The notes under the pieces are model-generated. The model worked only from the letters and a program-made list of their open reading frames with translations. It was not told the origin of the DNA and ran no database searches. Of a DNA stretch of 64,000 nucleotides, positions 49,375-57,797 are shown piece after piece (the first letter of the stretch is position 1; every line of letters starts with the position of its first letter). The stretch covers positions 1 through 64,000 of the forward strand of contig CANMRV010000009.1 of assembly GCA_947500435.1 (NCBI GenBank), in the 5' to 3' direction. The position numbers and the translations under genes are program-made. This stretch comes from an uncultured Flavobacteriaceae bacterium. GTDB lineage: Bacteria > Bacteroidota > Bacteroidia > Flavobacteriales > Flavobacteriaceae.

Positions 49375-49974
49375 CTATTCTAATTCCCTCAATACACTTT
49401 CAGCAGAACCTGTAATACGATTATAGCTACGATACCCCCAATAGGAACAGAAAACTACAAAGAGTACTGCAAAAACTATAGAAAGATTGGCCCATATATT
49501 TCTTTCAACCATAAAGAAATCTTTGTTTGACCATATTTTTGCAAATACTCCCGAGACGGCAAACATCAAGATAAAGCTAAGGAAAATGCCAAATTTTTGA
49601 AGTCTTAAAAGCTTACGCTTAGCCTTGGAATAATTAAGCAAGGTCTCTTTGTAATTGGTATTTGTAATATTCAAGTTTCTTATTTTTTTCAAGGAATTTA
49701 AAACCAAGATTGGAAGAGCGAAAAGCACCACCAATGTAAAAATCCCGCAAGCCTGCAAATACCAAGTATCCAACTTTCCAAAATTTATCATAATATATAA
49801 TCCTATTCCAAAGCAAATAACCGCTCCTACTCTTTCATAATTGGAAAGTGTTCTAAACTTGTTTGTGTATCTTTCTTGTGTCATATTCATGATAATTTCG
49901 TTGGTTAATTTTTTTTGTTTCTCCAATTGGTCGCTCATTTCAGACCATAGTGCTTTCATTTCTTCTATTTCCAT
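49375..49974 (-). CDS. Membrane protein paired with the ECF sigma factor (possible anti-sigma factor)
   Basis: 199 residues. The cytoplasmic N terminus MEIEEMKALWSEMSDQLEKQKKLTNEIIMNMTQERY is a coiled coil, followed by four membrane helices in two hairpins (VGAVICFGIGLYIMINF, CGIFTLVVLFALPILVL, FGIFLSFILMFAVSGVFA, WANLSIVFAVLFVVFCSYW). It begins four bases after the sigma factor stop, the position of anti-sigma genes. The N-terminal EELKALW-type word is common in Bacteroidota proteins encoded next to ECF sigma factors. An anti-sigma role is likely but no zinc-anti-sigma motif is present. Confidence 0.65.
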   Translation of the reverse strand: MEIEEMKALWSEMSDQLEKQKKLTNEIIMNMTQERYTNKFRTLSNYERVGAVICFGIGLYIMINFGKLDTWYLQACGIFTLVVLFALPILVLNSLKKIRNLNITNTNYKETLLNYSKAKRKLLRLQKFGIFLSFILMFAVSGVFAKIWSNKDFFMVERNIWANLSIVFAVLFVVFCSYWGYRSYNRITGSAESVLRELE

Positions 49975-49978
49975 AGTC

Positions 49979-50467
49979 TTATTGTTTTACAATTTGTTGT
50001 TTTAGTTTCTGCTTTATTCTAGAAATTCTAGTGCCCACATTACTGGGTGATAATCCCGTAATCTCAGCTATTTCCTCATACTTCTTACCTTCAAGCAGTA
50101 ATAACATCAAGCCTTTTTCGAGAACATTAAGTTGTTTGATGTGGGCATACATCAGTTTTAATTTTTCTTCAAATTCAGAGTCATAGTTTTCAGTCTGTTG
50201 AAGTACTACTATATCTATTGAAACAGAATTCCCCATTCGTTTCCTTTTTCTCAACCTAGTCAGAGCTGTGTTTAAAGCAATACGATACATCCAAGTGCTA
50301 ATTTTCGATTCTGCTCGAAACGAATCGAAAGATTTCCATAATTGGTAGACTACATCTTGATATAAATCTTTCTGGTCATCACGATTATCAGTATACATCG
50401 TTGTGATTTTGAAAATCACTCCCTCGTTCTCTTTAATGATGCGAATAAATTCCGCTTCTTTTTGCAT
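49979..50467 (-). CDS. ECF-family RNA polymerase sigma factor
   Basis: 162 residues. Region 2 is near the N terminus (EGVIFKITTMYTDNRDDQKDLYQDVVYQLWKSFDSFRAESKISTWMYRIALNTALTRLRKRKR) with the core-binding and -10 recognition helices. Region 4 is at ~105-158 (KQLNVLEKGLMLLLLEGKKYEEIAEITGLSPSNVGTRISRIKQKL), the -35-binding helix-turn-helix. Length is normal. Together with the downstream membrane protein it is probably a sensor/sigma pair. It follows the emfourin gene by 89 bases on the same strand, so it could share transcripts with the protease-inhibitor pair. Confidence 0.9.
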   Translation of the reverse strand: MQKEAEFIRIIKENEGVIFKITTMYTDNRDDQKDLYQDVVYQLWKSFDSFRAESKISTWMYRIALNTALTRLRKRKRMGNSVSIDIVVLQQTENYDSEFEEKLKLMYAHIKQLNVLEKGLMLLLLEGKKYEEIAEITGLSPSNVGTRISRIKQKLKQQIVKQ

Positions 50468-50556
50468 GCTTGGTTTCTAGGTTTATGGTATTAGTATCCC
50501 CCGCCTTGAAATTATCACAAAGATTTTTGAAAACGATATGAAGAAAGATAGAAGGA

Positions 50557-50823
50557 CTATTGTTCTTTGGATAGAACGGTATCAATAAAAGTCCTGATTA
50601 CGGGCGGTAGATTATGTTCATCATAGACGGACCTCATTTCCGTACCCTCTTCCATAATTTTGATATGATAGATAAAACCGTCATGTATCTCTCGAGACAC
50701 TTGTGGTTTTTCATTTAACGTTTTAAGCAACTCTTCTTTCTCGGAACTTTCTAGACTTATTTCGCCATTGTATTGCTTCGGAATATTGGCAAAGCCCCCA
50801 TTTATAAATATCTCGTACTTCAT
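50557..50823 (-). CDS. Emfourin-type inhibitor of protealysin-like protease
   Basis: 88 residues, no signal peptide. MKYEIFINGGFANIPKQYNGE is the emfourin start, with LEKLLKTLNEKP-like helix (EKEELLKTLNEKPQVSRE), DGFIYHIKIMEE and a C-terminal NLPPVIRTFIDTVL. Emfourins are small intracellular proteins that block the active site of protealysin-like M4 proteases. The gene lies 18 bases after such a protease gene on the same strand, the arrangement known for the pair. The inhibitor is expected to keep the cytoplasmic protease in check until release. Confidence 0.85.
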   Translation of the reverse strand: MKYEIFINGGFANIPKQYNGEISLESSEKEELLKTLNEKPQVSREIHDGFIYHIKIMEEGTEMRSVYDEHNLPPVIRTFIDTVLSKEQ

Positions 50824-50841
50824 CTTCCTCTTCTTTTGAGA

Positions 50842-51858
50842 TTACGCTACTACTTTTGTCAATCCTACAGCAGAAAAGCTGTTTTCTATCGCTTGTAAAG
50901 CTCCATCGCATACTTTTTCTTCCTTCAGTAATTCTTCTGTTATCCGAAGGATAACATCCAACATATCATTAAAATCAGCCGTCCTCCACAAGGCCTTTAA
51001 GGTTTCAAACCAGATTAAAGCACAGTCATCGATTCCTACTTCTAAACAGGATAGATAGAATGCTTTATTTGGAATTCCCGAATTGATATGTACGCCCTGA
51101 TTGTCTGCACTTCCTGAATAGTAATTATCCATATGGTCAGGTTGCGAATCGAAGTCGTTTGCAGTCCCTGGTGCTTTCATAGAACGGATGGCTACCCCGG
51201 GAAACTCTTCAGTAACTACAGTATCACCAATCAACCAATCGGCTTCAGAAATATCTTGTTTTAGATACTTTTGTTTAATAATGGTTCCGAAAACATCTGA
51301 AAAGTGTTCGTTCAATGCTCCGGACTGACTTTGATATTCCAGATTCGCCAAGAACTGCGTAATTCCGTGAGCTAGTTCGTGAGCCACCACATCAATGGCG
51401 CTGGCAAAATCTTTAAATTCCTTGCCATCACCATCGCCATAAGTCATTTCATCACCATCCCAAAAAGCGTTATTATAATCTTTTCCGTAATGAACATTGG
51501 AGATGATATCTAGTCCATTATCATCAATGGAATTCAATCCAAAAGTGTCCTTAAAGTACTCACGTACAAAACCCGAAGTTTCATAGGCGTTATCAACAGA
51601 CTCATCATCAGTGGCTTCCCCACCCTCTTTCCGAACCAGTTCTACCCGCTGCTGATTACGATTTTGACTATCATAGATAAATCGGTCACCATCACCCTCC
51701 GTTACTTCTCGGACTAATAAATTATTTAGAACCGCATTCCTTTTCTGAAGGATTCTATGGGTATCGTTTAGCGTTTTTTTACAGGAAGTGTTACCGAGTT
51801 TTGCCAATTCCTGCAATATATGAGGTGGAATAATGAGACAGTGATGTTTATCGCACAT
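50842..51858 (-). CDS. Protealysin-like M4 metalloprotease
   Basis: 338 residues. There is no signal peptide; instead the chain opens MCDKHHCLIIPPHILQELAK, the short protealysin propeptide with its PPHIL motif, which ends near residue 50. The zinc site HELAHG is at 160-165 (His160, His164), with the third ligand Glu in ALNEHFSDVFG (~184), and GVHINSGIPNKAFYLS carries the catalytic His. It is thermolysin-like but with a short propeptide that must be removed. Relatives cut actin and may aid invasion, or act on competitors. The downstream gene (18 bases) encodes its emfourin inhibitor. Confidence 0.9.
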   Translation of the reverse strand: MCDKHHCLIIPPHILQELAKLGNTSCKKTLNDTHRILQKRNAVLNNLLVREVTEGDGDRFIYDSQNRNQQRVELVRKEGGEATDDESVDNAYETSGFVREYFKDTFGLNSIDDNGLDIISNVHYGKDYNNAFWDGDEMTYGDGDGKEFKDFASAIDVVAHELAHGITQFLANLEYQSQSGALNEHFSDVFGTIIKQKYLKQDISEADWLIGDTVVTEEFPGVAIRSMKAPGTANDFDSQPDHMDNYYSGSADNQGVHINSGIPNKAFYLSCLEVGIDDCALIWFETLKALWRTADFNDMLDVILRITEELLKEEKVCDGALQAIENSFSAVGLTKVVA

Positions 51859-51951
51859 GATTTTTAGATATAGGGTTTCCCTAAATTTCTAACCTTTTAT
51901 GGCGATTCGCAAATAATATGCGTTAAGCTTTTTCTAAAAAATCTACGGAGT

Positions 51952-53040
51952 TTATTCTACTGGAAATAGACTTTTATCCAGGCCTGGAATTAGTTTTAGT
52001 GCATTCTTGTAATACACCTTTTTTAAAACTTCATCAGATAAATCAAGCCCGTACATAGCCCAGAATGCATGATATTTCTTGTAATATGGGAAATACTCAT
52101 CGTCAGATTCCAGTACTCGAAAATATGTGGGGAACTCTTCAGGCTTCCAGCTATCTTTTCCAAAGAGAATGCGGTCTTGGTACTTTTCAAAAAACGCCTT
52201 GGCATTTCTCGGTTGTCTGCCCAACTCGGCGATAACTGCTGCTATACCCACATTCATATTCGGAATTTCATCTAAAAGCTCTCCTAACTTACCTAAGTTA
52301 TTGGCATACCATCCCATATGTGCGTTTATGAAGTTGGTGTTGGGGTGCTTTTTAAACATACGATGTTGTTCTTCTATAATTTGCTCCCAAGGTGCTGGAT
52401 CTGTTGCTGAACGCTTTCTTCTCGGGCGTGTTTTTAATTCCAACCAACGTTCATTATCACCATCCATTGGGTCCCAGAAAGATTTTGGGTCTGCCGCATG
52501 AATTAAAACAGGAACACCTAATTCGCCACACTTCGCCCATATAGCATCCAAACGTGGGTCATCAATAGCCACACGATTTCCATCGGAATCCTTATAACGA
52601 AGTCCAAGGCTTTTATAGATTTTCAAGCCTTTGGCCCCAGCTTTGATATCTTTTTCTAATTGGGCCGCGGCCTTTTCGCTCCATCCCCCCTTACCGACTC
52701 CGTCAAAATCGACATTGGCAAAAACCACAAAACGATTTGGGTAGTTTTTTTGAATGCTTTCAATTTTGGCATTTAAGCTTTCTCCAGAACCTCCACTCAG
52801 ATTGACCATAATACCTTCGTTCAATCTATCCATATCAGCAATTAGTCCGGTTAGGGCTGTTGCATCCATATTTCTTTGGTGGCTGTGGATATCTATAAAT
52901 GGAAATTTTGATTTCGTAATTTCTTCGCCTTCAACTACCAAAGTAGATTTCGGATTGTATTCTTCAAAGCCCATTTCCTGAGCTGTAATTGCATTAACTA
53001 CAAATAAAGAAAAAATGATTGCTAAATTTTTGATATACAT
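51952..53040 (-). CDS. Exported metal-dependent amidohydrolase (amidohydrolase_2)
   Basis: 362 residues with a Sec signal (cleavage after NAITA, ~20). The fold is the amidohydrolase_2 / ACMSD-like TIM barrel: IDIHSHQ gives HxH (52/54), then GLKIYKSLG, PVLIHAADP, FINAHMGWY and FGKDSWKPEEFP with the catalytic Asp. Residues LDAIWAKCGELGVPVLIH form the conserved helix and strand. Relatives decarboxylate or hydrolyse ring or lactone substrates. Export suggests action on an extracellular or periplasmic compound. It follows the nucleotidyltransferase gene by 13 bases on the same strand. Confidence 0.85.
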   Translation of the reverse strand: MYIKNLAIIFSLFVVNAITAQEMGFEEYNPKSTLVVEGEEITKSKFPFIDIHSHQRNMDATALTGLIADMDRLNEGIMVNLSGGSGESLNAKIESIQKNYPNRFVVFANVDFDGVGKGGWSEKAAAQLEKDIKAGAKGLKIYKSLGLRYKDSDGNRVAIDDPRLDAIWAKCGELGVPVLIHAADPKSFWDPMDGDNERWLELKTRPRRKRSATDPAPWEQIIEEQHRMFKKHPNTNFINAHMGWYANNLGKLGELLDEIPNMNVGIAAVIAELGRQPRNAKAFFEKYQDRILFGKDSWKPEEFPTYFRVLESDDEYFPYYKKYHAFWAMYGLDLSDEVLKKVYYKNALKLIPGLDKSLFPVE

Positions 53041-53053
53041 TTGTTTATGATTT

Positions 53054-53665
53054 TTATTTGGTGTTTTTATTCAATTGTTCTTGATAGGTTTCCCAGCTGT
53101 CGATATCTATTTCTTTTCCTTCGGGATTCAATGCTAAAATAATAGCTGCATGAGAAGTTATAATGTCTTTAGCTCCGAAATCTTTGTTAAGTTTTTGTAA
53201 TTCGGTAAAGTGTTCTTTTCCAAAAATAGCCGGCACTCCTGATCGACCTTCATATTGAGTAGTAATAATTTTTGACGGATTCCCAATCCAATTACCCATC
53301 ATTTTGTTCAAATAATTTGTATCGATTAAGGGTTGGTCGGCTAACATGATTAGAACCGCATCACAGGAAAGAGATTTTGATAGAAAATAATCCATACCCG
53401 TGGTGATAGAGCTTCCCAATCCGTTTTGCCAATTTGCATTGGTTATACTAGTAGATGATTCTAAGTTTACTTCCGCTTTGATTATTTCTTCTTTAGCTCC
53501 TAGAACTACAAAAGTTGTATCTGCAATAGAAGTGTTTGCCTGTTCTACTGCCGTACCTAATAAAGTAGAGTCTTTCCAAGGGAGTATTTGCTTGGTATGC
53601 TCCCCCATTCGTGAAGATTCTCCTGCGGCTAGTATCAAAATCGCAATCTTTGGTTTTTCGTCCAT
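53054..53665 (-). CDS. MobA/MocA-like nucleotidyltransferase
   Basis: 203 residues. ILAAGESSRMGEHTKQILPW is the nucleotide-binding start, QNGLGSSITTGMDYFL and AVLIMLADQPLIDTNYLNKM complete the active site (Asp in LADQP). The family transfers CMP or GMP to the molybdenum cofactor (MocA, MobA), or makes other nucleotide-activated small molecules. No xanthine dehydrogenase, XdhC or other Mo enzyme gene lies nearby, so the substrate is open. Encoded between DUF5916 and the amidohydrolase in one direction (gaps of 9 and 13 bases). Confidence 0.83.
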   Translation of the reverse strand: MDEKPKIAILILAAGESSRMGEHTKQILPWKDSTLLGTAVEQANTSIADTTFVVLGAKEEIIKAEVNLESSTSITNANWQNGLGSSITTGMDYFLSKSLSCDAVLIMLADQPLIDTNYLNKMMGNWIGNPSKIITTQYEGRSGVPAIFGKEHFTELQKLNKDFGAKDIITSHAAIILALNPEGKEIDIDSWETYQEQLNKNTK

Positions 53666-53674
53666 ATCTGAAAC

Positions 53675-55852
53675 TTATTTATTGAACCAATAGGTGAATT
53701 TTAAGGTCAATGACCAATCTCTTGGCATAAATGGATCTATCATTTGATTATTTGTATATACTAAAAAGAGATCTGATGCTGGAGCATAACGCCATTGAAA
53801 CCGCGAATTCAGATTAAAGTTGCCCGATTGCTCATTATATTGAAAAAGTGTGGCGAAAAAAAGTTTGTTGGTAAACGTAATATCCACTTCGCTTCCGATA
53901 AGCCAAAATTCATTCGTATTCCACGGAGCAGGTAATTTGATATGATTGTAGTTTAAATTCGCGCTGAGGCTTACGTAAGGTTGAAATCGATACCCTAATT
54001 CGGTGGTCAAACTTGTACGATTTCCTCCTGCATAATAACCTCCAAAGCGAGCATCAAGCCCATATGTGAAAAGGTTTTGAGGCTTTGAGGAAAACATCCA
54101 ACCAAAGGCATTCCATTGATGTTTTGTACCAGTTTCCAATTCTTGTTTCCCTAATCGTGTCGGATCAAAAGGAGCTAAAAGCTCCACATAGTCGTCGGAA
54201 ACAAAAAAATCAAGACTACTGCGGTTTCTAAAAGCTATTTGATAGAGGATATAGTTTAGATTATCCGTGCGTCTAAAATTTTCATTGAAATAGAATTGGG
54301 AGTTCAAGGTGGGTCCGTGGCTTACTATTTTTCCTTCTTTTGGAAAAAATAAATGTCCTAAATACCCATTAAAATTAATGTACCCAGTTCTAGGAACAAA
54401 ACCAACTTCAGCACTATAATCATCACTTACCCATTCTTCCTGAATACGCCAACTCCATTTGCGATTTTGGTATTCCAAGTGAGCGGCTTGTGTAATTCCG
54501 TTCGCATCATCGTTTGGAGAAAAAGATTTTAATACAAAGGCCTTTCCATTCCATAAATTATTTGAAGAGGCCAGATTGTATTCCACTCCCAGATTACGAT
54601 TGTATTCTGCGTATATAGTGCGTAAGGAATCGCTTTCGTTCAGATAATTGAAGGATTGCTTGTTAATAAGCATTAATCCAATACTAGAACGACTAAAAAC
54701 CTTTTTCTGAAGGGATAGTACACCAAAGTTTTGACTTGGCAATCCTGTTTCATCAATACTGCCTGTTTGGATATCCATAAGGCCCACACGCCAAGAGTCC
54801 GTAATATTCCCACTAACTCTTGCTCCGGCTTGTATGGGGACACCCAGTCCTATTCGTCGTGAGAAAAATGGTCGAATTGATGGATAACCGAAGTTGGCAA
54901 ACAAGTCGCCATTTTCAAGGAAAAACTGACGTCTTTCTGGGAAAAAAAGTTCAAAGCGATCCAAATTTGTAATTTGACGGTCAACCTCCACTTGTGAAAA
55001 ATCAGGGTTCACAGTAACATCAAGATTTAGTGATGGTGTCAGGCTGAACTTTATATCACCCCCAATTTTTGGGTTGTACTCAGGCTCTTCACCACTGGCT
55101 TTATTCTGCTTTACTTCACCCAAAACATAAGGAATAACTGAAAAATTTAGCCTTTGCTTTGGTGGGGCTTCATCCCAAACTAATGTTCCGTTATAGGCCA
55201 TTGACGAAGTTGGAAATTGTCGAGGTACTGGAGTCCAACTAGATTTTTCACTGGACTTTAAATCAAGTCGGCTAAAGTTAATTCCCCATTCCTTTACCCC
55301 TTCCTCGTAACGAATGGATTTAAAAGGTACTGCCATTTCGAATACCCACTTCTCGTCGTCATGAGAGCTACCAGATATCCATTTGCTATCCCAATTTAAA
55401 TCGATACTACTTCCATTGAACATCGTACCATCCCATTGTGCCCCATAAGCATTGGATCCAAAAGAAAACCCTGTGGTTTGATTATTGAAAGGATCTAAGA
55501 ATAAAAGAAAGTTATCGTTTTTCCCAAAGGAAAAATCCCTTCTTAAGGACTCAACTGTATACTTTGCTGTAGAACTATGATAAAATGTGGCCAATAAATA
55601 AAAGTTCTTGTCATCATACGCCATTCGTATTTCCGTTTTCTCATTAGCTGGGTCAGTATCCATAGGCAAAACCATATAAAAGTCCTTTGCCACATCGGTA
55701 TCTTTCCAAGCAGCATCGTCTCCAACTCCATCTATGTTTATCGGGGAAGTAGTTTTCCGGATTTGCAATCGAAAATCTTCATTTTTCTTTTGCCCATTTG
55801 CAGAAGCACAAAGAAGCAAAAGCAGTGAGGAAAATGCGATAATTTTTTTCAT
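53675..55852 (-). CDS. DUF5916 outer-membrane protein with CBM9-like N-terminal domain
   Basis: 725 residues with signal peptide. Residues ~30-230 are a carbohydrate-binding-module-9-like sandwich (INIDGVGDDAAWKDTDVAKDF, NFYLLATFYHSSTAKYTVES, FEMAVPFKSIRYEEGVKEWGINFSRLD). From ~240 on it is a DUF5916 beta-barrel: FELFFPERRQFFLENGDLFANFGY is its signature, followed by many amphipathic strands and a C-terminal strand WSLTLKFTYWFNK, as for outer-membrane insertion. The function is not established. It may bind and pass carbohydrates. It is the first gene of a run with the nucleotidyltransferase. Confidence 0.85.
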   Translation of the reverse strand: MKKIIAFSSLLLLLCASANGQKKNEDFRLQIRKTTSPINIDGVGDDAAWKDTDVAKDFYMVLPMDTDPANEKTEIRMAYDDKNFYLLATFYHSSTAKYTVESLRRDFSFGKNDNFLLFLDPFNNQTTGFSFGSNAYGAQWDGTMFNGSSIDLNWDSKWISGSSHDDEKWVFEMAVPFKSIRYEEGVKEWGINFSRLDLKSSEKSSWTPVPRQFPTSSMAYNGTLVWDEAPPKQRLNFSVIPYVLGEVKQNKASGEEPEYNPKIGGDIKFSLTPSLNLDVTVNPDFSQVEVDRQITNLDRFELFFPERRQFFLENGDLFANFGYPSIRPFFSRRIGLGVPIQAGARVSGNITDSWRVGLMDIQTGSIDETGLPSQNFGVLSLQKKVFSRSSIGLMLINKQSFNYLNESDSLRTIYAEYNRNLGVEYNLASSNNLWNGKAFVLKSFSPNDDANGITQAAHLEYQNRKWSWRIQEEWVSDDYSAEVGFVPRTGYINFNGYLGHLFFPKEGKIVSHGPTLNSQFYFNENFRRTDNLNYILYQIAFRNRSSLDFFVSDDYVELLAPFDPTRLGKQELETGTKHQWNAFGWMFSSKPQNLFTYGLDARFGGYYAGGNRTSLTTELGYRFQPYVSLSANLNYNHIKLPAPWNTNEFWLIGSEVDITFTNKLFFATLFQYNEQSGNFNLNSRFQWRYAPASDLFLVYTNNQMIDPFMPRDWSLTLKFTYWFNK

Positions 55853-55987
55853 GAATTGATAAGCTTCTTGTAAACGAAGGTGGAAAACTACGAAAAACCC
55901 TTAACAATGTTTAACACTTATTTTAAAAGACCCCTATAATTTAAATGGATTTTGTCCGTTCTGAGAGGTGAACCCAAAATTTAGAAA

Positions 55988-57079
55988 ATGAAACCATTCA
56001 CCAAATTATTTGTCCTGCTTTTCTCTATTGCTTTTGTTGTTTCCTGTGGAAATGCCGATGATGATGTCAACTTTAGACTGAATACAGGAGACGGACTAGG
56101 AAAAGGCAAGGAAGTCGATGAGTGCCTAAACTTAGGCGAAAATGACCTTGTACTTTCCATACAAGAACAATTTACTACACTACCTGGAAAAGTCTCCATT
56201 CTTTTTAAAGTGTCGGATGCGGACGGAAATCCTGTTTCCGGGCTCACGGCTGACAAATTCACCATTTACGAACAGGGAAGAAATGATGATTGTTTCAATA
56301 CCATCTCCACTTCGGAGTCTAAGGCTCGAATCTCTTCAAATTCGCAGGTTTTTGCTACAAATACCTTATTGGTTCTTGATTTGAGCAATAGTGTATTGAG
56401 CAGCAGTTTAATGGAATTAAAATTGGCAAGTTCTAGTTTTGTAGATAATGTTATGCCAGCAGCCGCTGTAGAATCTATCAAGATGGCTATCTATTGGTTT
56501 GATGGCGAAAACGAACTCCATTTACTTAACGACCTAACTTCCTCAAGAGAAGAGCTTAAAACTGCAATTGACGGAATTACTACAGATATCAGTAATGACC
56601 CCTCAACCGATTTGTACGGGGCAGTCATTAAGTCTACTGATAAAGCCACTGAATTACTTAATGCAAGCACCCAAGGAGACAAAATCGGTGCAGCTTCAAT
56701 CGTAATTTTTACCGATGGTACAGATCAAGCTTCGCGTTTTACAAAAGATGCCGCGCAGAAGAAAGTTGATGAAGCCGATCCCAATATTTCCTTTTTCACC
56801 ATTGGTTTGGGTGGTGAGATTGACACACAAGTACTAACTGATATTGGAAAAACCTTTAGCGTCTTTGCTGGAAATAAAGAAGAGTTAGAAACCACCTTCA
56901 ATGAGATCTCCGTTAGAGTATCTGAGCGGGCAAATAGTTTCTATCTATTCGAATACTGCAGTCCGAAACGTGATGGAAGTGGCGAAAACAACCTGGCGAT
57001 TCAGGTCACCAACGGAAGTAAACAGGGTGCTGTACAGACAAAATTTGATGCAACCGGATTCATTGGAGGCTGCGAATAG
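55988..57079 (+). CDS. VWA-domain lipoprotein
   Basis: 363 residues, lipobox FVVSCGN (Cys20). An N-terminal Ig-like part (SIQEQFTTLPGKVSILFKVSDADGNPVSGLTADKFTIYE) precedes a von Willebrand factor A domain. MIDAS residues are in TLLVLDLSNSVL (DxSxS), with IVIFTDGTDQAS as the Asp motif, and the helix LTDIGKTFSVFAGNKEELETTFNEI. It probably mediates protein-protein or protein-matrix binding at the surface through a bound metal. The gene has its own terminator right after the stop. The final ~50 residues form a small domain with a Cys pair (YCSPKRD, GGCE). Confidence 0.87.
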   Translation: MKPFTKLFVLLFSIAFVVSCGNADDDVNFRLNTGDGLGKGKEVDECLNLGENDLVLSIQEQFTTLPGKVSILFKVSDADGNPVSGLTADKFTIYEQGRNDDCFNTISTSESKARISSNSQVFATNTLLVLDLSNSVLSSSLMELKLASSSFVDNVMPAAAVESIKMAIYWFDGENELHLLNDLTSSREELKTAIDGITTDISNDPSTDLYGAVIKSTDKATELLNASTQGDKIGAASIVIFTDGTDQASRFTKDAAQKKVDEADPNISFFTIGLGGEIDTQVLTDIGKTFSVFAGNKEELETTFNEISVRVSERANSFYLFEYCSPKRDGSGENNLAIQVTNGSKQGAVQTKFDATGFIGGCE

Positions 57080-57100
57080 TCCTAAAAAACTATCATTTCA

Positions 57101-57131
57101 AGGGAGAAACATACCGTTTCTCCCTTTTTTT
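57101..57131 (+). terminator. Terminator of the VWA lipoprotein gene
   Basis: AGGGAGAAAC (57101-57110) pairs perfectly with GTTTCTCCCT (57116-57125) around a five-base loop (ATACC), followed by a run of Ts (TTTTTTTGC). It starts 22 bases after the VWA stop codon. Confidence 0.9.
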
Positions 57132-57282
57132 TGCATTTCAACTAATTGTTGCAATATGTAGTGGGGACTTTCTACAGATAGTTGTTTCTTTACTGAATCC
57201 CAACTCAATGCCCCACCTACACCTTAGACTATGAAAATGTTAAATCACGCCTTTCGTCAGATTGGCCTAAAGAACACAAATC

Positions 57283-57450
57283 ATGGGTGTAATCAACAAT
57301 TTAATTCAAAACAGTTCACTTAACGGAATGCCAAGATGGTATAAAGCCACGGCAATTCTTTTATTTTCTGCAATCGTATCACTACTACTTACAATGTCCG
57401 TCTTGCTAATTATTTATGGACCTAATGTAAACATTCGTTTCGGGTATTAA
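57283..57450 (+). CDS. Small membrane protein A (55 residues)
   Basis: 55 codons from the ATG at 57283. The product opens MGVINNLIQNSSLNGM, then WYKATAILLFSAIVSLLL with one membrane helix (~22-45), and ends with a short polar tail, NVNIRFGY. It aligns without gaps, at identical length, with the 55-residue product of 57565-57732 (shared N-I, Y-K at 20-21, LFS-IV at 27-32), so both are real paralogues. A weak hairpin (CCCTG/CAGGG near 57461-57478) follows. Function unknown; the size and single helix resemble small stress or toxin-like membrane peptides, with no further support. Confidence 0.6.
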   Translation: MGVINNLIQNSSLNGMPRWYKATAILLFSAIVSLLLTMSVLLIIYGPNVNIRFGY

Positions 57451-57521
57451 AATCAGAATACCCTGTTTTCAGGGGGTTTAATTTCACTTTTGATAGTGAG
57501 TTTTATCCTTAGCTTCTAAAG

Positions 57522-57529
57522 TAACTTTG
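57522..57529 (+). promoter_or_regulatory. Perfect -7 box before small membrane protein B
   Basis: TAACTTTG is an exact TAnnTTTG match. A TTTT/TTTA at 57501-57505 occupies the -33 place with a 19-base spacer. Transcription would begin near 57536, leaving a leader of about 30 bases before the ATG at 57565. Confidence 0.55.
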
Positions 57530-57564
57530 TTGAGTAAACAAGTTCAACTAAAACTTTAGAAATT

Positions 57565-57732
57565 ATGAAAACAATTAAAAACATTATTAAAGAGAGCCCA
57601 GTAGGAACTTTATCTAATTCTTATAAATATGCAGTCGTCTGTTTATTTTCAGGAATTGTAGTAACTGTAGTTTCACTTCTAGTTTTTATGCTTAAAAACA
57701 TGGATTATGTAAGTGCTAGCTTTAACTTCTAA
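57565..57732 (+). CDS. Small membrane protein B (55 residues)
   Basis: 55 codons. The product begins MKTIKNIIKESPVGTL, then YKYAVVCLFSGIVVTVVSLL (one helix, ~22-44) and ends SASFNF. It has a perfect -7 box upstream and a terminator six bases after the stop, so it is a self-contained mini-gene of about 230 bases of RNA. It aligns gap-free with small membrane protein A. Typical gene callers may drop both for size. Function unknown; it could be a regulator of a membrane complex or a toxin-like peptide. Confidence 0.72.
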   Translation: MKTIKNIIKESPVGTLSNSYKYAVVCLFSGIVVTVVSLLVFMLKNMDYVSASFNF

Positions 57733-57737
57733 TTTAG

Positions 57738-57766
57738 AGCCCCAATAGAAATATTGGGGCTTTTTA
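57738..57766 (+). terminator. Terminator of small membrane protein B
   Basis: AGCCCCAAT (57738-57746) pairs with ATTGGGGCT (57753-57761) around a six-base loop, followed by TTTTATAT. The stem is GC-rich and the hairpin starts six bases after the stop codon. The SIMPL gene begins only 32 bases downstream. Confidence 0.88.
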
Positions 57767-57797
57767 TATCTCTATATCAATCATTAAATTCAAAATT

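Noticed and set aside
57225..57320. Alternative ORF starting MKMLNHAFRQIGL overlapping small membrane protein A
   Set aside because: It is a different frame with no hydrophobic segment and no paralogue, whereas the frame from 57283 matches the neighbouring 55-residue gene throughout.
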